Positions 56,201 to 64,000 of a stretch of DNA of 64,000 nucleotides are shown here, piece after piece (positions within the stretch are counted from its first letter, which is position 1; the number at the start of each line of letters is the position of its first letter). The notes under the pieces are model-generated. The model made no database searches. It saw only the letters and a list, made by a program, of their open reading frames with translations, and was not told the origin of the DNA. The position numbers were made by a program, and so were the translations under genes. Source of the DNA: Sisyra terminalis (lineage: Eukaryota; Arthropoda; Insecta; Neuroptera; Sisyridae). The stretch covers positions 8,742,001-8,806,000 of the forward strand of contig OY292279.1 of NCBI GenBank assembly GCA_958496175.1, read 5' to 3'.

Positions 56201-57690
56201 TATAAGGATAAATTATCCAGAGCTTAATATGTTTTTTGGGTCCCTTTTTCATCTTTTTGAGACCAAGAAGCTGGATTAAAAAGGGGTGAGTTTTTAGGGG
56301 TAAAAAATGGTTTTTATTGATTTTCGGCAAAATTAAAAATCCTTATTACAACCTATAAGGTTGTAATAAGATGTTTTCACCTAAATGTAATTCTAAGGGG
56401 TGAAATTTCAGCCTAAATTTTTAGCTCTCATTTGTAAAAACTCCAATTTTCACTGAAAGATTGTGAAGGAAGGGAAAGAGTCTACACGTTAAAACTTTTT
56501 TTATAAACAAATAAAAACTAGTTGTATTAAAATACAAAATTTGAAGTCTGAGACTTTAAGCCTTTTTAAATAAAAATAAAAAAATAAAAAATAAAAAATA
56601 ACAAAATTTGGAAATTTGGAAATTATCAAAATTTGCAATTTTCTGAGCTCAATATCTCTGGTGGGGGACCAGATAAAAATCTGAAATATCACCCCATTAT
56701 AGTACTGTATGTATGATATTATGCACCTAAAATTTGGAGTTTGAGATTTGACTAGGAGCAGAGGTATTGCAAGCACAAAATGTTAAAATAATGTATACTT
56801 CAGTAGGTGACTATAATGTATTTAACCATTTAATATGTGACATATACTTGGCAAAAAGGGCATTTTACACAAAACAACGTATACTCTGGGCTAAGTGCTA
56901 TTCATATCTTAAATTTATAACATATATTTCTTCCTGAAAGCTAATAATGTATGTACCTACATATTATGTCACCTACTGAAGTATGAATTATTTTGACATT
57001 TTGTGCTTGCAATACCTCTGCTCCTAGTCAAATCTCAAACTCCAAATTTTAGGTGCACAATATCATACATACAGTACTATAATGGGGTGATATTTCAGAT
57101 TTTTATCTAGTCCCCCACCAGAGATATTGAGCTCAGAAAATTGCAAATTTTGAAAATTTCCAAATTTCCAAATTTGTTGTTTTTTATTTTAAAAAGGCTT
57201 AAAGTCTCAGACTTCAAATATTATTTTTGAATACAACTAGTACCTAATTGTTTGTAAAAAAAGTCTTAACGTGTAGACTCTTTCCCTTCCTTCACAATCT
57301 TTCCGTGAAAATTGGAGTTTTTATAAATGAGAGCTAAAACTTTAGGCTGAAATTTCACCCCTTAGAATTACATTTAGGTGAAAACGTCTTGTTACAACAT
57401 TATAGCTTATATGTTCATGAACACACTACTTTTATTTTCATTTTGATAGAACAAATAAGGCCTGAGATAATCAAGTTTCCGCAAACCTTTAAAAGTGTGA
57501 AAATATCTGCGCCTAGTATAACTAATATGGCCACCACTGGAAAACTAAAAACAATAAAATTAAAATAATGATGAATTTGAACAACCAACATGTTGGGGTG
57601 ATAGCAAAAAAAAATCAGAATTCAAAAAAAATAATCAAGCGACCAGTGCTGGACCGACTGAATTGGACTAATCCTAAATTATCTTTTTAT
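53262..57690. repeat. Composite foldback: two palindromes in an outer inverted repeat
   Basis: Inner palindrome 1 spans about 53470-54640 (centre about 54050) and inner palindrome 2 about 56345-57460 (centre about 56900). All four arms carry GGTTGTAATAAGACGTTTTC, GGGGTGAAATTTCAG, GACTCTTTCCCTTCCxTCAC and AATTTTAGGTGCATAATA. The outermost parts of the left arm of 1 (CTATCACCCCAACATGTTGG, GGTGGCCATATAAGTTATAC) reappear inverted only after palindrome 2 (57500-57610). The ends TTGGGTCAGTCC and GGACTAATCCTAA-like sequence, each near GGACCGACTGAATTGGACT, form terminal repeats; that box also occurs at 54660 after palindrome 1. Unique DNA at 54700-56340 lies between. No coding capacity. Confidence 0.82.
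55400..55540. repeat. Foldback family A fragment
   Basis: CATAAAGTTTCAAACAAATG, ACCAGATACGAATTTCGTTT and CAATCTTCCTCAGTGATTAT match one arm of 1136-1615 with moderate divergence. It lies in the unique centre of the composite foldback. Confidence 0.7.
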
Positions 57691-59480
57691 TTTCTGCAAC
57701 TTTACTTTTAAACCTTTTCCATAGGATTTTTAGTTTTGCCGAAAATCAAGAAAAACCATTGTTTTGCCTTTAAAAACTCTTTTTCTTCAACTTCCCGACC
57801 TCAGATCATGCGAAAATTAATTTCCTTTCATTTTAATTATATTTTCATTCTTTTCCAACGAGTTTCATCCAACTATTTTTTTTTATTTGGATTCATAAAT
57901 TATCGACCCTGGTCTATAGTGGCGAATCGCTCATTAGAGTTAACTAAATATTCGTTCGCGATCCATACTTTGGGAAATACTGATCCACACAATGATTAAT
58001 CAAATAGTGAATTGCACTACGAGGGATAGGAAAGTCATTTAACAGATAAAGTAATGAATAAGTTACTTTAAATAAAAACGGAAGGAGTTCCACTGGTAAA
58101 CAATTCATCAAGCCATTCATACTGTCAGCAAATTGGTTCCAAGATATTAACGTAGCAATTGATCGCTAGTAAAAGGAATCAAACTTTGTTTTTCCCAAAT
58201 ATTTTTATGGTTTTTGCCATTCATTACCAAAGTTTGGATTTTTTAAGAGATCATTAGAGTTAGGCTGTGAGTAAAATTAGATTTAATCAATTGTCAATCG
58301 ATTAAAAGTTAAGGATTTGAAGTAATACTTTTCATCTCTAATTGTCGATTAAGTAATTTAAGTTGCCTACTTTCAAATGCATCAATTTATTTTATAGAAA
58401 AGTTTTAAGCTTCAGTGGAAATGGAAAGTTTATAAAACCAATTTTTCCTTGAATAATGAGAAGATTGAATCGAAAAAATAAAATAAATATAGTTCTTAAG
58501 TACTAGTCTGGAAGTTTTATTCTTAACTTTGCACAATTTGTTTTCTTTTTTCTTCATTGTTTGTACAAACACAATTTTCTCCCTATGCAAATTGAAAATG
58601 TAGCAATTTTCTTGCTTTTATTATTAAACAAAACGATAGAAACTTGTTTCTTCGATATTGATATCGGTAATTAACTAACGTTCCATCTTAGCGCTGTATA
58701 TTTCCTTCATTTCCTGGCACATTGAAGACGGGTAATTTAAATGGAAAATATTTACGATCGTTAAATGAACGTGAATGCGATAAGAAAAAAAAAATCATTT
58801 TCACTTTAACGCTGTCTTACCGTTTTTCCTGCACCTTCCCATTTTTTTCCACCGGTTTTTCTATTCGAAAAACCCGAAGGAGTAATAAATAGAGTTCAAG
58901 TGACTCGATTTATGTATTCATCCTTTCGTCTCCTCGCCTCCATTTAGTCCCTTAGTTTCGGGGACGGTTTTGATATTATTTATTGTAAATATATATTCTA
59001 CTTATGAAAATTGCGTTCTTATTTTGCGATAGCGTTTATAGAGCAAATAAATATGTGAGAAGGCAAAAAAAGGCTCGAATGATTTATGAGTTGGTGCTTT
59101 TTTTTTGTGTTCAAAAAAGGTTTTTTCTTCGTGTTTGGTGTCGTGAAAAAATTGCGTAGATAAAAAGAGAAACGTGACGAGTGAAAATTTTTGCAAATAC
59201 ATGATTTATTATTTGTGTTCGGTTTATCGAGAGAAAGTAATTTGATGTCGATGTGCAACGAGTATGAACAATTTCTGTTTTAAATTTTATGCAAATGATT
59301 GGGTTTGCTCTACCTTCTATCCATTTAGGAGGACTTGGAATCCCTTTTCCGATTTGGCAGTGGCGCACGATGATATTTGCGAATATATATGCTCTTTGTT
59401 CATTGAAAACGTTAGTCAATAGAATCCTAACGAAAATTTAAGAGATTACAAAAACATAAGTTACTTTCCTTAGGATCTAT
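57691..59480. other. Unassigned intergenic sequence
   Basis: 58600-59400 is of moderate complexity. Frames such as 57736-57999 (+) and 59111-59419 (−) have no domain, and no exon is supported. Confidence 0.4.
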
Positions 59481-59829
59481 TCTTCAAGCAGCAACTATAG
59501 TTGGCAAAAATTGTACCAATGATTTAAAAAAAGAATCCCAAAAGATATACCATTTGTCCATCATTAATGTTCTGTAAGTATTTAAACCTTTACTACGGAA
59601 AACCATCAGAAGAAGATTATAAAGAAGTTGAAGGTTAAATAAAATAATGTATCCAATCTTCCAATCCAAAATGAGAAATGTGTCAAGATGTGGAGCCACT
59701 ACAAGTGTGTCTAGAATACTAACTTACTAACTTAGATACGGTATTCAATAAAAGTTTTATAACAATTGTTGAAAACAAAATGAATCTGGTGAAGAAAAAA
59801 AAGATCTTTACTACAATGGGCCAAGAAAA

Positions 59830-60758
59830 TTGACTATTTTTTTTTGAAAAGTATATCGAAAATATTGTTCAAGGTGACAAAAAAAATATCTGGAAGGTTT
59901 AAGCCCTTAATATTAATATTAAGAGGTCTATCATTTTTTATTCATTTTTGCATCTATGCTGTTAAACTATCAAGGTAAAAAAAAATCATCTGCACATATA
60001 TTTATAGAAAATTAAATTCCCTACAAAAAACATTTCTTTAAAAATTTTTGCGAGACACGCCGTTTCCGAATAATCAAGCTTCAGACATTGATATAATTTT
60101 TAGATTCATCTTATTTATTTTGGAATTTTGTAACTAACGAACAAATAAGTATATCGAAATGAACAATATAGATTCCTAAAGGGAATTTAATGCTCTACAA
60201 GAAAAGTTTGTCAATGTTTTTACATAGAGTCACAGTTTCAAAATTGGTTCAACAACGAATAAAACAAAAATTTAATTTTTCCTTCAACTTTAATTGTGAA
60301 TAACTTTTGAAAAAGTGATTTTATGTGAAAATGTTAAGAGACCTTTTTTGTAGAACATTAAATTCCCTTTAAGAATCTTAATTGTTCATTTCTATATATT
60401 TATTTGTTCGTGATTGACAAAATTCCAAAATAAAAAAGATAAATCTCATAATTATATCAATGTTTAAACCTTGATTATTCGAAAACGGCGTGTCTGGCAA
60501 AAATTTTTAAAGAAAAGTTTTTTGTAGGGAATTTAATTTTATATAAATATATATACAGATGAATTTTTTTACCTTGATAGTTGACAGCATTGACGCAAAA
60601 ATGAAAGCACAAATAAAAAATCGAAATTAAAGATGATAGGTCTCTTAATATTAATATTAATGGCTCAAACCTCCCCGATATTTTTGTTTTGTCACCTGGA
60701 ACAATATTATCTATATATTTTTCAAAAAAAAAATATATTTTTTTTTGGCATAGTCTAA
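59830..60758. repeat. Long palindromic element, TTAGACT-like subtype
   Basis: Arms of about 460 bp around about 60285. The inner palindrome CTTAATATTAATATTAAG is at about 59907 in the left arm and at about 60644 in the right. TTTAATGCTCTACAAGAAAAG and AAATTCCCTACAAAAAA lie further in. The right end, inverted, reads TTAGACTATGCCAAAAAAAA. No coding capacity. It sits between LINE-derived fragments. Confidence 0.88.
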
Positions 60759-60759
60759 T

Positions 60760-61510
60760 CTTTACTATTGGAAGGAACTTACTTTTTTGATCTATATATT
60801 CCTTAAAAGATATAAGCTAGGTACCTTGAAATTCACTTAGACAAGCGTTTCATCTGTGGTGAAGGAAAATTGTTTCAAAATACCAGCAACTAAGGTTCAT
60901 TTTAGGAAGACTAGGCTATTGATCGTTAAAGTCCTTCTAAAACCGTTTTGGACGTTTATAATTCAACTATAAGGAGCTCCAATTTTAACATTATAATGAT
61001 AAGATACTTCACGATTTGTCAACTAGGTAGAATTCTAAATAACCATTAGAAAAGGGAACCATGCAACTGCTTTACTAAGGTACTGAATAAACTAATGAGA
61101 CTTTGTCTGTTCACGTGGCTATATTTACTCTCAGAATAAAGAAAAAGAAGAACTTTACCAACGAAAAAAAATTTACTAACTAGATCAACATATTCCTCAA
61201 AAAGTAATGATCTAGAACTTTGAGATTTACCTTGACAAGCGTTTAATCTGGGGAAGGAAAATCGTTTCAAAACGGCAACCAGGACCATAAGTACCATTCT
61301 TGACAGGCTATTTCAGTGACCGCTGCAGAAAAGTAAATCGGAGCTATTCTTGCATGGTTGGCTAATGATTTTTAAGATCCTACTAAAACCGGTCTGGACG
61401 TATATAATTTAACTATAGGTAGCTCCAATACTAACATTATAATGATCATAGATACTACAAGATTTGCAGATTTATAAATTGTAATCAGAAAGAGTGTGGT
61501 CAACTTTAAT
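60760..61510 (+). pseudogene. Decayed LINE ORF2 fragments, tandemly duplicated
   Basis: Two copies about 430 bp apart contain, in broken frames, HLDKRF and YLDKRLIWG (60835 and 61230), then LLKPFWTFIIQL and LLKPVWTYI followed by GAPILTL or VAPILTL (60930-60985 and 61378-61435). These are the YLGVxLDxRLTW and LLKPVWTYGIQLWG signatures of jockey-clade ORF2. Many stops and frameshifts are present. Confidence 0.7.
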
Positions 61511-63172
61511 GCAAAACCCATTTTAAAAGACCTACGTAAGCTTTTAAGCTGTGGGACTTCTAGACTACAGTATGGAGGTCATTAGTATTATAAAATTTTA
61601 TTTTTGGATCTCCCATTTCCATAAGAGTATCTATTAAAGCATTATCTAGGCAATGTATCTATCAAAATCTTTTATTATTCGAGGGCTGATTTTAATCTAC
61701 GGTAGTCAATGAAAGTTTTGTAACAATTAAAAAAAAATGATTCTGGTTTCTTAAAGAACACATCATCATGATTATTGCCTTAATTTCTTTTATTTTAAAG
61801 AGCCAAAAAAGTGTTGCAAAATATTTTTTCTGATTCAAAAAAATCGCTTTAATTCCCCAATTTTAGAAACTAATGAAAATCAAGGACTTAAACCTTTCTT
61901 TGCGACCATTAAATGCACGCCACTGCAATTCATCTACCTTACTTAATCTTTCGAGGATATTCCACGGTTTAATCTACCAATTTCTATTGGAAACGTATTT
62001 ATTTAGGTCGTTCATTAACGGTTATTATTTGCCTTTAATTTCATTTGGCACACGAAAAATCCCCATTCTAAATTCTTAGTTTTCAATGCGTATAAATATA
62101 TATTCATTATACATATCTATATATAAAACTTTTCGTTTTCTCTTCCCATTCACTTTTCCTTTAGTTAAGCGCTCGTTTTTGGCTATTTGAAAAGTTTTAT
62201 CTCATTATACGGACGCAAATGTTGTCTTTCTTGTCTTCGAGGCAAATGTATTGAATGTTTGGCTTCTTTATATATAAACGTTTTTGGATACTACAGTGAA
62301 TAAAATAAATAGAAATTTTCTAACGAGCTGTTTATTTTCGTTCGACCTCATTGCCTTCATTGTCATTCGATAAAATTGGACGCAGACGAAAAGTTTCTTT
62401 CGGTTCAATGAAAACAAAGGCTTTCGAATCAAAATGAGATTACATTCGAGTTGGTCCATGATAAAAATGTTGTTTTTACCAAAATAAAAATCAATTATAC
62501 ATTTAAGCTCGTGGAAAAAGCTTCTTGAACCGTTTTAATTAAAAACTATAAATCAATATGTTATCTCCCCAAAAAAATTAACTAAAACGACATTAAAGTT
62601 TTCCCCCCCCAAAAAAAAATAAAAAAATATAGAATAAAATAAAGTAATTTATTAAAAAGTGTATAACTCATTAGGAATGAAAGTTGTTCGAAACGGGCAT
62701 ACATATATGAAAGCACGTAGCCAACAAAAAATTTTTTTCTGTACGTTCGCCACCTGCAGGGCACGACTTGGCAGTTTATCACGGAGAAAAGTTGTGGAAT
62801 TTTTTTCCCGTTTTCCGCCCTTATCTTTTAAATGGAACGAATGTAAGTCCTAGTTTAGAATAATTACATTTGTTATGTCACCAAATGCAAAATGAGAAAT
62901 CCGAGTTCGATCGTATTTCGTTTGCTTTGCAAATATTTTTGTATGAAGTGAAAAAAAAAAATGGAATTAAGGATAATACGAAGGATAAATATTAAAAAAG
63001 AATGAAATATTAATGAAAATAATGTTTTGATTAATTTAGTTGGTTTCATAGGGTTTCTTTTGGACTAAAAACATATTCAAATATTTTTCTTAAAGATTTT
63101 ATTTGCTTTTTTGTACTACGCTTTGTCGCCATTCGGTACTTTATCAAGTAGATAGTCAATCATATATACATA
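61511..63172. other. Unassigned intergenic sequence
   Basis: No gene recognised. The first 250 bases may continue the LINE remnant. 61860-62850 is of moderate complexity, with short frames (61873-62079, 62659-62853) and no domain. Confidence 0.4.
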
Positions 63173-63920
63173 TTAGGGTGATTTTTTTTTTGGTCCCATC
63201 GTAAAATTTTGTTGGAAATACCAAAAAAAAGAATCCCTGAAAGTTTGAGCCCTTAATATTAATTTTAAGTCCTCGACCAAGAAGTGTAAAGATTTCCCAT
63301 TGAAAATACACGGAAACTCTGATTTTTTATTTTTACATTTCTATATCTCAGCGGCATTTCATGGGATCGCTTTTACCGAAGATGGTTTTTTCTCAGAATT
63401 AAACGCTCTACAAAAGTGCCCATTGTGACAAAGTCATAACTCACACCGGTGAGGTAGTACGGGCCACTGAACCAGATTTTTCCATAAAACTCGCGTTTTT
63501 TTTGCATTTATCTCGTAAATAACAAGAGCTACGGAAAAATTATAAAAGAAAAACTTGTACAGAATTGATTTTCTACAAAAAAGTTCCTGTAGACCAAATC
63601 GCGAAGATCAATATTGAACGAGATATTAAGCCTTGAATTTTATGGAAAAATCAGGTTCAGTGGCCCGTACTACCTCACCGGTGTGAGTTACGACTTTGTC
63701 GCAATGGGCACTTTTGAAGAGCGTTTAATTCTGAGAAAAAACCATCTTCGGTAAAAGCGATCCCATGAAATGCCGCTGAGATATAGAAATTTAAAAATAA
63801 AAAATCAGAGTTTCCGTGTATTTTCAATGAGAAATCTTTACTCAAACTTTCAGGGAATATTTTTTTTTTGGTATTTCCAACAAAATTTCACAATGGGACC
63901 AAAAAAAAACATCAACCTAA
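63173..63920. repeat. Long palindromic element, TTAGGGTG subtype
   Basis: Arms of about 350 bp around about 63545, beginning TTAGGGTGATTTTTTTTTTT and flanked by TA. They contain TTTTGTTGGAAATACC, CCCTTAATATTAATTTTAAG (left arm; missing in the right arm, which has a deletion near 63840), AAACGCTCTACAAAAGTG and CACCGGTGAGGTAGTACGGG. Same subfamily as 39111-39944. Confidence 0.9.
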
Positions 63921-64000
63921 TACATTTACTTGATAAGGTCCCAAAAGGCGACGAGATGTTGAATAAAAATCAGTTCGAAAAAAAAATTGATTTAATTTTT
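63921..64000. other. End of window, unassigned
   Basis: AT-rich; no feature. Confidence 0.4.

Noticed and set aside
59712..60775. Longer target duplication (TCTTTACTA) around the palindrome at 59830-60758
   Set aside because: The similar strings are set back from the element ends by unequal distances and lie in LINE-derived repeats, so they are probably not a target duplication.
1..64000. tRNA, rRNA or snRNA genes
   Set aside because: I looked for tRNA-like cloverleafs with conserved A and B boxes and found none convincing; this was a visual scan only.

Overview
The window is a gene-poor, AT-rich piece of an insect nuclear genome. Evidence is short GT-AG introns, animal-specific genes (timeout, a GT31 galactosyltransferase, collagen prolyl 4-hydroxylase alpha) and a dense load of insect-type transposable elements (Helitrons, jockey-like LINEs, hAT- and piggyBac-like MITEs, long foldback elements). 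I cannot name the order with confidence; a beetle or another holometabolous insect fits. All coordinates were read by eye and no searches were run.

Three genes are well supported, all on the minus strand. (1) The N-terminal part of timeout/timeless: exon 1 at 21366-21119 and exon 2 at 2877-2697, joined in phase across an 18.2 kb intron; the remaining exons lie beyond the left edge. (2) Nested inside that intron on the same strand, a complete two-exon beta-1,3-galactosyltransferase (11884-11752 and 11198-10378, 317 aa). (3) A complete nine-exon prolyl 4-hydroxylase alpha subunit (32280 to 26695, 524 aa) in which all splice phases agree and the Fe(II) and 2-oxoglutarate ligands are present. Its intron 5 is almost wholly one 2.3 kb imperfect palindrome.

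Layout: 1-2.7 kb holds a foldback element; 2.7-21.4 kb is timeout with the nested gene, a ~185 bp satellite, a dead Tc1-like transposase, several Helitrons and a LINE nested in a Helitron; 21.8-23.8 kb is a scrambled LINE; 24.5-25.5 kb a foldback element; 26.6-32.4 kb the prolyl hydroxylase gene; 32.4-46.3 kb a transposon graveyard (Helitrons, hAT MITEs, two long palindromes, a LINE inside a LINE, a TIR element containing a Helitron); 46.3-53 kb mostly unassigned, with a MITE, a possible first exon and a gag-like remnant; 53.3-57.7 kb a composite of nested inverted repeats; 57.7-64 kb more foldback elements and LINE remnants.

I found no clearly new gene system. The best leads are a set of long palindromic elements sharing an 18 bp inner palindrome, the hairpin filling the prolyl hydroxylase intron, a hammerhead-ribozyme-like motif carried by a foldback family, a transposon insertion with its empty site in the same window, and a candidate start exon at 48.9 kb.
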